From contig JAAEPH010000034.1 in the NCBI GenBank assembly GCA_024232855.1, positions 1-52,206 on the forward strand: a DNA stretch of 52,206 nt, given 5' to 3'. A program made the translations under genes and the position numbers. Positions 1-8,726 of the stretch are shown here, piece after piece. Position 1 is the stretch's first letter, and the number at the start of each line of letters is the position of its first letter. This DNA comes from Gammaproteobacteria bacterium. Its GTDB lineage: Bacteria; Pseudomonadota; Gammaproteobacteria; GCA-001735895. Under the pieces are notes generated by a model. It worked only from the letters and a program-made list of their open reading frames with translations. It had not been told where the DNA came from and did no database searches.

Positions 1-693
1 CAGGATGTGCCGGTCTCATTAGGCACCTGGGTTACCGAAGTAGATTGGAGTGGGGAAGGTGTCAAGGTAATCACCTCAGCGGGAACCATAAAGGCGAAGG
101 CGGCCATCCTTACCGTGTCGGTGGGTGTACTGGCAAATAACCGTATTAAATTTACGCCCGAATTACCGGTGGAAAAACAGGAAGCCATCGACGGCATTGA
201 TATGGCGGTAATGAATTATATTGGCTTGCAGTTTACCGACGACGTGTTTGGCTATGGTGCCGATGTCTATGTTGATCAGCAACAACATGATGAAAACGGG
301 GTGGGTTATATGGCCAATATGAGTGGCACTAATCTGGTTTATTCCTATGTTGGCGGCGATCAGGCCAAAGCGCTGGAAAATGAGTCGATGGATGTTTCAA
401 TTGCTTATAGCCTGGATGGTATGAAAAGCATGTTAGGGAATGATATAGAGAAGAAATTTGTTAAAGGTTATGCCACCACGACCGGTAAGATATCTTTTTG
501 GGACGGAGCCTATTCTACCGCGAGACCGGGTAAGCAACCGATGCGCGCTGTGTTGCGTCAAACGCTGGCCGAGAAATTATTTTTCTCTGGTGAAGCCTGT
601 AGCCCGTCCCGGTGGGCCAGTGTCGATGGTGGTCTTAATGCGGGTAAAAATTCTGCTACCGATGCCTCAAGGTATATTAAAAGCCTTGGTTGA
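1..693 (+). CDS. FAD-dependent amine oxidase, C-terminal part (cut by window edge)
   Basis: The frame is open from the first base, so this is the C-terminal ~230 residues of a longer protein whose N-terminal FAD dinucleotide fold lies outside the window. What remains matches the flavin monoamine oxidase family. It has a substrate-domain stretch and then the C-terminal FAD-contacting segment LFFSGEACSPSRWASVDGG, which corresponds to the usual LFFAGE...GxxHGAxxSG motif near the end of these enzymes. Family members oxidise primary or secondary amines, amino acids or polyamines with release of hydrogen peroxide; the substrate here cannot be read. It lies upstream of, and co-directional with, a phosphoesterase, a gamma-glutamyltransferase-like gene and a sulfatase. 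The ~156 bases after the stop show no gene. Family assignment is good, specificity unknown. Confidence 0.75.
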   Translation, partial: QDVPVSLGTWVTEVDWSGEGVKVITSAGTIKAKAAILTVSVGVLANNRIKFTPELPVEKQEAIDGIDMAVMNYIGLQFTDDVFGYGADVYVDQQQHDENGVGYMANMSGTNLVYSYVGGDQAKALENESMDVSIAYSLDGMKSMLGNDIEKKFVKGYATTTGKISFWDGAYSTARPGKQPMRAVLRQTLAEKLFFSGEACSPSRWASVDGGLNAGKNSATDASRYIKSLG

Positions 694-849
694 CCGTAGT
701 TACGAATTAACAGCCTGGAAGCCAGCTGGCAAATGTCCACCGCTGCTTTACCAATGTACTGAGTGAAGATACACCGATGGATTGATTCCGACGGGGATTA
801 CTGAACTGGCAGAGACCTTCGAAGTACCGTTATTTTAACAAGCAGGAAA

Positions 850-2898
850 GTGGTGGTGAAAATCGATAAAAACCGCACGCTATTTAGCTTCGCTATCGTC
901 GCAGATTCGCACCTTACCGAGGAGGAAAATCTGTCCTTCGAAGTTGGGTCTTTTGAAAGCGGGGATACTTACGGCAGCAAACTTGCAGCCACCTACGATA
1001 ATCTGATTGCGCGCGTGAATGCCATGAACCCTGCGTTCGTGGTTCATCTGGGCGATATTACCGATCCTGTACCGGTATCTCCCGAATTCACCAATTCGGC
1101 GCAGGCTTTTCACAGCGCCTCGAATATTTTCGATATGCCCTACTACCTGGTGCCGGGCAATCACGACATTGGTGAAAAACTTCACCCGGCGCTGCCGAAA
1201 ATTAATGACAAGGTTTCCATAACCAAACACGCCATCGAACAATACGAACATCACTTCGGTCAGCAACGCTACAGTTTTGAGCACGAAGATTGTTTGTTTC
1301 TGGTAATCAACTCCATGCTGCATAACTCAAATATTGAGGATGAGCATGAACAATGGGACTGGTTGCAAAAGACCCTCGAAGACAACATTGGCAAACGGGT
1401 CTTCGTCTTTGCCCACTATCCGATTTATCTGTCTGCAAGGGATGAGCCCGGTTTTTACGACAATATTGACGAGCCGGCACGCTCCCGCCTCATTGAGCTG
1501 CTTGAACAGTACAAGGTTGAAGGCTACTACGCCGGGCACGTTCACAATTTCTTCTACGACAACGTGAACGGCATGCACCATTTCGCGCTACCGTCGACAG
1601 GCATCATCCGCACCGATTACATGGAGTTATTCCGTACTTCGCCAACGCGCGAAATGGGTAGCTTCGATCCGGCCAAGCTCGGGTTCTTCTGGGTTGATGT
1701 GTACGCCGACAGGCATGTACCACACATGGTCCGAGCCAGCGATAAACTTCCTTATCGCACCCATTCGTGGAATAGCACCAGTACCTCCATCACCATGGAT
1801 TTACGCGTGCCCTGGTGCGATGAAGTGGATATCCCATGTGCCTGGGGAATAGAAATTTTTGAGCGCAAACCGGTACGCAACGACTACCCGCTTGCCGCCC
1901 TTTGGGAGATGGGGATTACAGATTTGAGAGTCCCCGTTTCTGACCTTCTCAACCCGCGAGTCTCAAACCGTTTGAAACAGCTGACGGCGCTTGGACACCG
2001 CTTCACCGTCGTCATGTTGGGCCTGCCCAATGATGAACGCCGTGCTGCACTGGCAGACCACTGCGTTGGCATCAAGGCGATTGAGGTGGTTGCACTGTTC
2101 GACCAGTGGCTGGAATTCGCCCCAGCATTGAAAGACCTGCGCCAGAGTTCAGAATTTGACGTTTACCTGCTTGCTGTGCGCCCCGAGGTCGAAGGCTGGA
2201 CCACCCATCATGGCATGCATGCGGACCTCCGCGATGAAGTCGACTGGGTACTGAGTCAGACCGGGCTGATAGATGCCGTCGATGGGTTCGTGTTCGGTAT
2301 CGGGCGCCATATGTCACCTGTTGACGGGTATGAGGTGGTGCAGCGTTGCCTTGCTGGCACGACATTTAAAGCCCTGCTGCATGTGCCATGTGTCGACATG
2401 GCCTGGGTCGCGAAGTCCAACCATGAATCCGCTCAGAAAGAAGAACTCGCCCGTGTGGCCGAGGCAACCCTGCTGGCGCGGGCAAACCCCGACCTGTCGG
2501 TCGTCATTGATAACTTTGTCGAACTGGATCGTGGGTACTGCAGCTGTGAGGGTCTGGTAGACAGGCTGTACAATCCGAAGGACGGTAGCCGGGTTGTAAC
2601 ATCCCTGAATACTTTGCTGCCCCAGCGACTTCATAATCTGACTAGCCATGAGACCAATGGCGGGCGTCTACTTTCTGCTGACTGCGATGACGGAATGGTT
2701 GTGTTGATTTCAGTAAATTATTCCCCATCGTCAAGCGAGTCAAACGACCATTTTTCCGACGAATTCGCCACCCGGCAAGGTAGGTTGATTGATCTTGTTA
2801 CCGGGGTCGAGATAGTTACGACGCTTCGCGAGGTGATTGCAAATCAGGCCCGGGAAGATGCACCACAGTCACCAGCACTACTCCTTTTTAACGATTAA
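850..2898 (+). CDS. Metallophosphoesterase with large unknown C-terminal domain
   Basis: Residues 1-270 form a calcineurin-like metallophosphoesterase. The five metal-binding blocks are present in order: DSH (D19, H21), GDITD (D69), GNHD (N104, H105), FAHYP (H189) and GHVH (H230, H232). Such enzymes use two metal ions to hydrolyse phosphomono- or diesters. No signal peptide is visible, so a cytoplasmic location is inferred. Residues ~300-680 are a second domain I do not recognise; the spacing of short hydrophobic strands (for example ITDLRVPVS, RFTVVMLGLP, FDVYLLAV) suggests an alpha/beta barrel, but that is inference. Three GTG codons lie in a row at 850, 853 and 856; an AGGAAAG ribosome site sits directly before them, so 853 or 856 may be the real start. 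It is the first complete gene of a catabolic-looking run. Confidence 0.8.
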   Translation: MVVKIDKNRTLFSFAIVADSHLTEEENLSFEVGSFESGDTYGSKLAATYDNLIARVNAMNPAFVVHLGDITDPVPVSPEFTNSAQAFHSASNIFDMPYYLVPGNHDIGEKLHPALPKINDKVSITKHAIEQYEHHFGQQRYSFEHEDCLFLVINSMLHNSNIEDEHEQWDWLQKTLEDNIGKRVFVFAHYPIYLSARDEPGFYDNIDEPARSRLIELLEQYKVEGYYAGHVHNFFYDNVNGMHHFALPSTGIIRTDYMELFRTSPTREMGSFDPAKLGFFWVDVYADRHVPHMVRASDKLPYRTHSWNSTSTSITMDLRVPWCDEVDIPCAWGIEIFERKPVRNDYPLAALWEMGITDLRVPVSDLLNPRVSNRLKQLTALGHRFTVVMLGLPNDERRAALADHCVGIKAIEVVALFDQWLEFAPALKDLRQSSEFDVYLLAVRPEVEGWTTHHGMHADLRDEVDWVLSQTGLIDAVDGFVFGIGRHMSPVDGYEVVQRCLAGTTFKALLHVPCVDMAWVAKSNHESAQKEELARVAEATLLARANPDLSVVIDNFVELDRGYCSCEGLVDRLYNPKDGSRVVTSLNTLLPQRLHNLTSHETNGGRLLSADCDDGMVVLISVNYSPSSSESNDHFSDEFATRQGRLIDLVTGVEIVTTLREVIANQAREDAPQSPALLLFND

Positions 2899-2986
2899 TG
2901 GTGTCAGGGAATGGTTCAAACCCTGAATAACAAGAACAGCTTAGTTCGATTTACTTCACGTTGACAAGCCAGGCGGAGGACCTGAT

Positions 2987-4675
2987 ATGCGCCCAACACT
3001 CTACGGTAGCCGCCATGCTGTTTCCGCCGGTCACTATCTTGCCGCCGCGGCGGGAAATGAAATCCTGGAGGCGGGGGGTAACGCTATCGATGCCGGCTGC
3101 GCCGCAGGCATGGCGCTCGCCGTGCTGCACGCCGATGAAGTCTGTTTTTCCGGTGTCGCACCCATCATCATTCGTATGGCGAGCGGCGAGATTGTTACTA
3201 TCGCCGGGCTTGGACATTGGCCCATGTCCTTGCCAGCCGATATTTTTATGCGTGAGTATGATGGCGAAATTCCCATCGGGGTGTTAAGGACTGTTGTACC
3301 CGCCGCACCGGATGCCTGGATTACGGCACTTCGCGACTATGGATCGATGTCATTTGGCGATGTGTCGGCAGCGGCGATAGAGTATGCCCGCGACGGATTT
3401 TCCGTGTTTCATTATCTTGCATCGGCGCTTGAAAACAATGCGGCGGAGGAGAGTCACTGGCCCGCCAACGCCGCGATTTTCATGCCGGATGGCAGGCCGC
3501 CACGCCTCGGCGAGCGCTTTGTTCAGACCGACCTGGCCGCAACCATCCAGTATATGGCTGACGAGGAAAAAGCAGCGGCGCATGGCGGACGAAAAGCCGG
3601 ACTGGAAGCGGCGCGAGCTGCGTTCTATGTAGGCGATATCGCTGAACGCATTGTTGCACATATGCAAAGCGAAGGCGGTTACCTTTCGCGTGATGACCTC
3701 GCCAATTTTCGGAGCCAGGTGGGACCGCCCATACAGGGGCGTTGGCGCAATTTTCAGCTTTCCACCTGTGGGCCATGGTGTCAGGGACCAACCTTGATAC
3801 AGTCCCTGCTGATGATCGAAAAAGCCGGTCTGGGCGGGTTGCAACAAAACAGTGCGGACTATCTTCATTTGCTGATCGAAGTGATCAAATGTACCTTTGC
3901 AGACCGCGAATACTATTATGGCGATCCGGACTTCATCGATGTTCCCCTGGAACGCTTGCATGGTGATGCCAATATAGACGCATGGCTTGAACGTATTGAT
4001 CCGGGGCAAGCCGTAACACACATACCGTTACCAAACGGTGTGAACGAGCCATTCGATTTTCCGGCATCCGAAGGACCGCCCGGGCGCGACCCCGATACGT
4101 CCTATCTGTGTGCCGTCGACAGGTGGGGCAACGCATTTTCCGCTACGCCGTCCGATGGCATGTGGAGCACACCGGTTGTTCCCGGCACAGGTCTTATCCT
4201 GTCGGCCCGCGGTTGCCAGTCACGGCCGGACCCGGCCCATCCCAGTGGCGTTGGCCCGGGCAAAAGGCCCCGGCTGACCCCCAACCCGGCAATAGCCCTG
4301 CGCGATGATGGCACCGTCGTGCCAATTGGCGCACCCGGCGGAGATGCCCAGGTACAATCCATGCTCCAGGTATTTCTCAACATTTTTCACTTTGGTATGG
4401 ACGTTCAGGTTGCGATCGACGCGCCACGTGTTACCTCACACAATTTCCCATCGTCTTTTTCACCGTACAATTACTTTCCGGGATATGTCAGTCTGGAGAG
4501 CCGCATTCCTGAAAATGTGCGACAGGAACTGGAAGGTCGAGGCCACCGCCTGGACTTAAATCCTGCCTACACCAGGAATGCCGCCGCGGTTGAAGTGATC
4601 GTCGCTGAACCCAGGCCGGGTTTCCTGCGCGCCGGGGCGGACCCGCGCCAGCCAGCCTATGCGATCGTACGTTAG
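2987..4675 (+). CDS. Gamma-glutamyltransferase-like Ntn hydrolase
   Basis: A 562-residue member of the gamma-glutamyltransferase family. These proteins are made as a precursor that cleaves itself before a threonine, which becomes the nucleophile that hydrolyses or transfers gamma-glutamyl groups. The N-terminal AGxxILxxGGNAIDA-type block is at residues 21-36. The self-cleavage site is DPDTSYLCAVD, making T371 the expected nucleophile, followed by GNAFSATPSDG in place of the usual GNAVSxT. A GAPGGDAQVQ block near the C-terminus corresponds to the oxyanion/glycine-rich region. No signal peptide is visible, unlike E. coli Ggt, so it may act in the cytoplasm. A GGAGG ribosome site lies 10 bases before the ATG. 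The sulfatase start follows 13 bases after its stop, so the two are probably co-transcribed. Substrate unknown; relatives include cephalosporin acylase-like enzymes. Confidence 0.85.
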   Translation: MRPTLYGSRHAVSAGHYLAAAAGNEILEAGGNAIDAGCAAGMALAVLHADEVCFSGVAPIIIRMASGEIVTIAGLGHWPMSLPADIFMREYDGEIPIGVLRTVVPAAPDAWITALRDYGSMSFGDVSAAAIEYARDGFSVFHYLASALENNAAEESHWPANAAIFMPDGRPPRLGERFVQTDLAATIQYMADEEKAAAHGGRKAGLEAARAAFYVGDIAERIVAHMQSEGGYLSRDDLANFRSQVGPPIQGRWRNFQLSTCGPWCQGPTLIQSLLMIEKAGLGGLQQNSADYLHLLIEVIKCTFADREYYYGDPDFIDVPLERLHGDANIDAWLERIDPGQAVTHIPLPNGVNEPFDFPASEGPPGRDPDTSYLCAVDRWGNAFSATPSDGMWSTPVVPGTGLILSARGCQSRPDPAHPSGVGPGKRPRLTPNPAIALRDDGTVVPIGAPGGDAQVQSMLQVFLNIFHFGMDVQVAIDAPRVTSHNFPSSFSPYNYFPGYVSLESRIPENVRQELEGRGHRLDLNPAYTRNAAAVEVIVAEPRPGFLRAGADPRQPAYAIVR

Positions 4676-4688
4676 AGAGCCTTCGAAA

Positions 4689-6173
4689 ATGCCCAAAAAA
4701 CAACCCAATATTCTCCTGATTTTCGTCGACAACCAACCTGCCAAGATGCTGGGTTGCTCTGGAAATGAGGAAATCCATACCCCTAATCTCGATCGTTTGG
4801 CAGAAAACGGGGTTCGGTTCAGTGAGGCATATTGCCCCAATGCAATGTGCTCACCCTGTCGGGCATCTGTCTTGACCGGGCTCATGCCTTCGCAGCACGG
4901 GGTTCATACCTGGCTCAATGACAATATGATTGCAGAGTGGCCCAGGGACTGGAACATGCTGGAGGAATTCCCCACCTTACCGGAGCTTCTGGCTGATGCC
5001 GGTTATGACACGGCTTTGATGGGGAAGTATCATCTTGGTATCGCGGATAAACCCCAGAATGGTTTTAAAGAATGGGTCACGCTGCAGGTCGGCCATGTTC
5101 AGTCATTCTATGATAACCAGATGATCGTCAACGGTGATCGCATAACGCATCCGGGACATTCCGTTGACTTTTTCACCGAGCAGGCCGTTGATTATATAAC
5201 CCGGAGAGATGGGAATTCAGAAAATCCCTTCTTTATGTTCCTGACCTATCCCGCCCCTTATGGTCATTGGCCGTCGATCAAGGGAGAGCCAACCAATGAA
5301 TTTGCCAGTTTCTACAACGAAACACCATTTCAGTCCGTACCCAGGGAGGGAATCAGCAAGGAATTGATCGACTGGTTGCTGGTCCGGCAAAAGAAAATGC
5401 CGGACTACCCGGATCCAGGGGAACTTAATTGTCTTCCACAACTTCCCAACGACCTTCCGACCTTGCGTAATTACTACTCTCAAATGAGTGTTGTCGATGA
5501 CGGTGTCGGCAGGGTAATGGCCGCGCTGGATGATCGGGAAATGGCGGACAATACCCTGGTGATCTATACCTCGGATCACGGAATGTCACTAGGGCAGCAT
5601 GGCTTCTGGGGGCATGGCGAAGACACATGGCCCTCCAACATGCACAGAGAAGCCAACAACATACCGTTGATCATCCGTCCGCCCGGCAAACGACAGCAGG
5701 GAAAGGTCCGGCAATCACTTGTCGGGACGACGGACATTTTTGCGACAATCCTGGACTACGCCGGCCTGCCGTTACCCTCGTTCGAACCGATGCACGGTCG
5801 AAGCATGCGGCCGCTTGTTGAATCAGAGCAATTTCAATGGGGCGATGCTGTTTTCATGGAACAGGAGGAAACACGCGCAATTCGCACCGATAAATGGTTG
5901 CTGATGCGACGCTTCGGCCCCACACCCTACGATTTCACAGATGAATTATACGATCTTCACGACGATCCCGGTGAAAGGCAGAACGTCATAGACAGGGCTG
6001 AGCACAGGGATGAACTGGAATCCCTCATAGCTCGCCTGGATGTTTTTTTTGAAACACACTCAAACCCTAGATGGAATCTGTGGAAGGGAGGGACCGTGAA
6101 GAGCAATTCAACGAGGCCCTTCCTGTGGCAGGAAATTTGGGGTGAGGATTGGAAACCCACGTATTCGACTTAA
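4689..6173 (+). CDS. Type I sulfatase (formylglycine-dependent)
   Basis: A 494-residue arylsulfatase-family hydrolase. The formylglycine signature CSPCR is at residues 54-58; C54 would be converted to formylglycine by a maturase encoded elsewhere. Near the N-terminus NILLIFVDNQ supplies the first metal-binding acid, with the usual second Asp replaced by Asn (D15-N16). HTPNLDRLAENG follows at 30-41, and YTSDHGMSLGQHG carries the second metal and substrate residues. There is no signal peptide, which points to a cytoplasmic enzyme acting on an imported sulfate ester. I chose ATG 4689 because the family begins just before the first beta strand; an upstream in-frame start at 4659 would overlap the previous gene. 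Substrate is not evident. It could in principle be a phosphonate monoester hydrolase-like member of the same superfamily. Confidence 0.88.
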   Translation: MPKKQPNILLIFVDNQPAKMLGCSGNEEIHTPNLDRLAENGVRFSEAYCPNAMCSPCRASVLTGLMPSQHGVHTWLNDNMIAEWPRDWNMLEEFPTLPELLADAGYDTALMGKYHLGIADKPQNGFKEWVTLQVGHVQSFYDNQMIVNGDRITHPGHSVDFFTEQAVDYITRRDGNSENPFFMFLTYPAPYGHWPSIKGEPTNEFASFYNETPFQSVPREGISKELIDWLLVRQKKMPDYPDPGELNCLPQLPNDLPTLRNYYSQMSVVDDGVGRVMAALDDREMADNTLVIYTSDHGMSLGQHGFWGHGEDTWPSNMHREANNIPLIIRPPGKRQQGKVRQSLVGTTDIFATILDYAGLPLPSFEPMHGRSMRPLVESEQFQWGDAVFMEQEETRAIRTDKWLLMRRFGPTPYDFTDELYDLHDDPGERQNVIDRAEHRDELESLIARLDVFFETHSNPRWNLWKGGTVKSNSTRPFLWQEIWGEDWKPTYST

Positions 6174-6599
6174 GGCCGACGCAATTCCGCAGGAGTATCT
6201 CGGGCCGGCACCCAATAACAACCCACGAATTTTTCTGACGAGGCGGATTTAATAGCTGTCAAATAGTATTTACTCGCTTGCTTCTATAGCGGAACTTGCA
6301 GGTAAAAGTAGTGCTGTACCCAGTCAGCCCGAGTTGGGCGGAATGGCCTGATTGCCCGGGAGACGGGTTGGGATTAAAGCGGACATAGTCCTTTTGTGCG
6401 GAGTAATTGCCCTTAGATAGCGGTTTGCGCCAGGAAAGTATTGCCGATGAATCGGGTCAGAAATTGTTCTTCGCTAAGGATGGTCACTCCGGCTGGAACA
6501 GTATAATCTACCGAGGATGCGGCGGGCGCTGCGAGAAACCTTTTAGAGGGCAGAGCGTCCCATGTGTGCGTCAACCAACCGGGAGTTGCCGAACCAAAC
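6174..6599 (+). other. Intergenic stretch, no gene seen
   Basis: About 426 bases separate the sulfatase from the kinase start. No convincing coding frame is present. A short GC hairpin (GCCC-GAGTT-GGGC, 6327-6339) without a T tract is the only local structure I noticed. The kinase promoter must lie here but I cannot place it with confidence. Confidence 0.5.
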
Positions 6600-7952
6600 A
6601 TGGATAGATTCACCAAACAATACATATTCGCACTGTTAATCATCGCGCTGCTTGCGCTTTTCAGTGAGATGAGCTTGATTAGCGTTATTCGTTCGCAAGA
6701 GAGCAGTGCGGCGCTCATTGACATCAGTGGTCGCCAGCGAATGCTATCGCAACGTATTGCTCTGTTGATATCACAGCTAGGTAGTAAACAAACTATTGAT
6801 GACCGTCGCGAAACAGTCATGCAGGAGCTCACTTCGACAATCCAGTTAGCAGAGCAATCTCATCAGAACCTGATCGATCCTGGCAGCTATCTCTATCGAG
6901 ATTCAAAGCTGTCTGACGCCGTTCACGACATCTATTTCACCGAGCCCCATAACCTGAACAAGCTTATTCTTGAATACCTGGCAGCCGGTAAACGTATCGT
7001 CTCTTCCAGAGTCGATGCTAAAGCCGAAGAACTGGACTATTTCCATCCGGATGTGCAATTGGTACTTGAATATGCGAAGGGCAAACTGATATCCGAGATG
7101 GACTATATCGTTAAGCAATACGTTAACGAAAGCAAAAACAGTGTCGCTTTTCTGAAACGTCTCGCAACCCTTATTCTGCTCGTTACCTGGTGTACGCTTG
7201 TCCTTATCGCCTTTGTGATTTTCAAACCAATGGTCAGCGCCATCAGGTTATCCCGGACCGAGCTCGAACGCGATATCGACGAACGCAAGCAGGTGGAGCA
7301 ACACTTACTGCATGTGTTAGAGCAGGAGCGTGCACGCATAAGCCGAGAATTACACGATAGCGTTAGCCAGCAAGTCGCCGGCCTGGCCATGATTACAAAA
7401 TCCCTGTCCAACAAGTTTAAGGATAGCAACAGATTGGAAACCGAATCTCTCAACCATATCGGTAGCAACCTGCAGGCTCTCGGCGATGAGCTTCGTCAGA
7501 TCATTCACGATCTGGCCCCATTGGAGATCGAAAACGATTCGCTGCTGGAGGCCTTAACCAAACTTGTCGACAGCGCCAACAGGCAGGCAGCGACTGATTA
7601 CAGATTGCAACACTCCACGCCGGAGCCGGCGCGGATGCTCAATTCTGAAACCAAGATACAATTGCTACGCATCGTTCAGGAGGCGATTCACAATACAAAA
7701 AAGCATGCTCACGCAGAACAGGTCACTATCGAACTAAAGCACGAAAACGATTCGTTATTCCTGGGCATCAATGACGATGGAGCTGGTTTTAAGGTCGACG
7801 CGAAAAATGGGGAGTGCTTCGGTTTGGGCATTATGAAGTACCGGGCCAGCGTCATCGGAGCCAGCCTGGAAATCCACAGCCAGGCAGGCCGGGGAACAAA
7901 CATTATTTGCAGCTTACCCTACAAACCCGAAAGCACTATCGAGCGGAGTTGA
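6600..7952 (+). CDS. NarX-type sensor histidine kinase with PilJ-like sensor domain
   Basis: A 450-residue membrane sensor kinase. TM1 is at ~8-28, the periplasmic part carries the SGRQRMLSQRIALL motif (44-57) typical of the PilJ/NarX N-terminal domain, and TM2 is at ~188-210. After a short linker comes a HisKA_3 dimerisation and phosphorylation motif, ERARISRELHDSVSQQ, with H252 as phosphoacceptor. The HATPase domain has an N-box-like EAIHNTKKHA, a DDGAGF box and GLGIMKYRA. This architecture belongs to the NarX/NarQ/DegS class, whose partners are LuxR/NarL-type response regulators. No response regulator is adjacent, so it is an orphan here. The track's upstream start at 6564 adds 12 residues with no family support; neither start has a strong ribosome site, so the N-terminus is uncertain. 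The ligand is unknown. Confidence 0.85.
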   Translation: MDRFTKQYIFALLIIALLALFSEMSLISVIRSQESSAALIDISGRQRMLSQRIALLISQLGSKQTIDDRRETVMQELTSTIQLAEQSHQNLIDPGSYLYRDSKLSDAVHDIYFTEPHNLNKLILEYLAAGKRIVSSRVDAKAEELDYFHPDVQLVLEYAKGKLISEMDYIVKQYVNESKNSVAFLKRLATLILLVTWCTLVLIAFVIFKPMVSAIRLSRTELERDIDERKQVEQHLLHVLEQERARISRELHDSVSQQVAGLAMITKSLSNKFKDSNRLETESLNHIGSNLQALGDELRQIIHDLAPLEIENDSLLEALTKLVDSANRQAATDYRLQHSTPEPARMLNSETKIQLLRIVQEAIHNTKKHAHAEQVTIELKHENDSLFLGINDDGAGFKVDAKNGECFGLGIMKYRASVIGASLEIHSQAGRGTNIICSLPYKPESTIERS

Positions 7953-8084
7953 ACTCGTTGGAGCAGATCGAGAGTAAAAGGGTCTCTGAGCTTACCAAAT
8001 GACGCCCCGGGAATACCTGCTCGAAAACGGGAGGCTGGTGATTACCGGCGATGCCGTTTGACATGGCGGCCTTGCGCTAGTGAA

Positions 8085-8462
8085 TTACTTGCCAGCGGCC
8101 TGGACCGCCGCCGGCGCCGACCACACCGCAAACTCGTTGCCGCTCGGCTCGCAGAAGTGAAAGCGGCGGCCGCCGGGAAATTCGAAGATCGGTTTTTCGA
8201 TACGCCCGCCAGCCTGTTCGATCCTGGTTTGCGTGGCTTCGAGATCGTCACTGTAAAACACCATCAGGGCCGAACCATTTTGCGTGCTCGAGTAAAGTTC
8301 CGAACGATAAAAACCACCGTCGAGACCCTGCCCCGCGAAGGCGCAATAGTCCGGGCCGAATTCCTCGAACCGCCAGCCGAAAACCTCGCCAAAAAAGTTG
8401 CGGGTGGCGGACAAATCGCGCGCCGGCAGCTCGACATAGTTCAGTTTTTCGTGTTCATTCAT
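8085..8462 (-). CDS. Glyoxalase/VOC-fold protein
   Basis: A 125-residue single vicinal-oxygen-chelate domain protein. The pattern LNYVELPARDLSATRNFFGE (residues 6-25) is the usual first beta-alpha element, followed by VFGWRFEEFG and, in the second half, DDLEATQTRIEQAGG and FHFCEPSGNEFAVW. Members include dioxygenases, lyases and resistance proteins; many single-domain forms have no known role. ATG 8462 is preferred over a start ten residues upstream because a G-rich ribosome site lies just before it and homologues begin near MNEHEK. It stands alone, divergent from the downstream transsulfuration genes. Confidence 0.8.
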   Translation of the reverse strand: MNEHEKLNYVELPARDLSATRNFFGEVFGWRFEEFGPDYCAFAGQGLDGGFYRSELYSSTQNGSALMVFYSDDLEATQTRIEQAGGRIEKPIFEFPGGRRFHFCEPSGNEFAVWSAPAAVQAAGK

Positions 8463-8681
8463 GCGGCGCCCCCCGGGAGTGATTGATGCCATCGAGTCTG
8501 ACTTAATGCGGCCAGGATAAGTAACAGCTGACCCGTTCGACGGAGTCTGCCGGTACTTTCAGCGCCCGTCGCGCGACGGATGGCTGACCGCTCATTTTGC
8601 AAGATTGACGGACGCAGCGCCAGTTTCACGAAAACAGCCACGGGCTATGGCGTATTTGCTTCTTTATATTTGTCTTACTGA

Positions 8682-8690
8682 TGCTAGAAT
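8682..8690 (+). promoter_or_regulatory. Possible extended -10 promoter for the cystathionine lyase gene
   Basis: The sequence TGCTAGAAT matches an extended -10 element (TGn plus TAGAAT, five of six to TATAAT). It sits 37 bases before the ATG at 8727, with a GGGGAG ribosome site in between. No good -35 box is at the normal distance, as expected for an extended -10 promoter. This is a pattern match only. Confidence 0.4.
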
Positions 8691-8726
8691 TGCGCTCCTT
8701 TCAATTTCAAACAACCGGGGAGCCTG

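Noticed and set aside
7999-8061. 20-codon frame after the histidine kinase (MTPREYLLENGRL...)
   Set aside because: Too short to be the missing response regulator and with no recognisable match.
8459-8641. 60-residue frame upstream of the glyoxalase-fold gene
   Set aside because: Low-complexity, Arg/Leu-rich and overlapping the other gene's start; no ribosome site.
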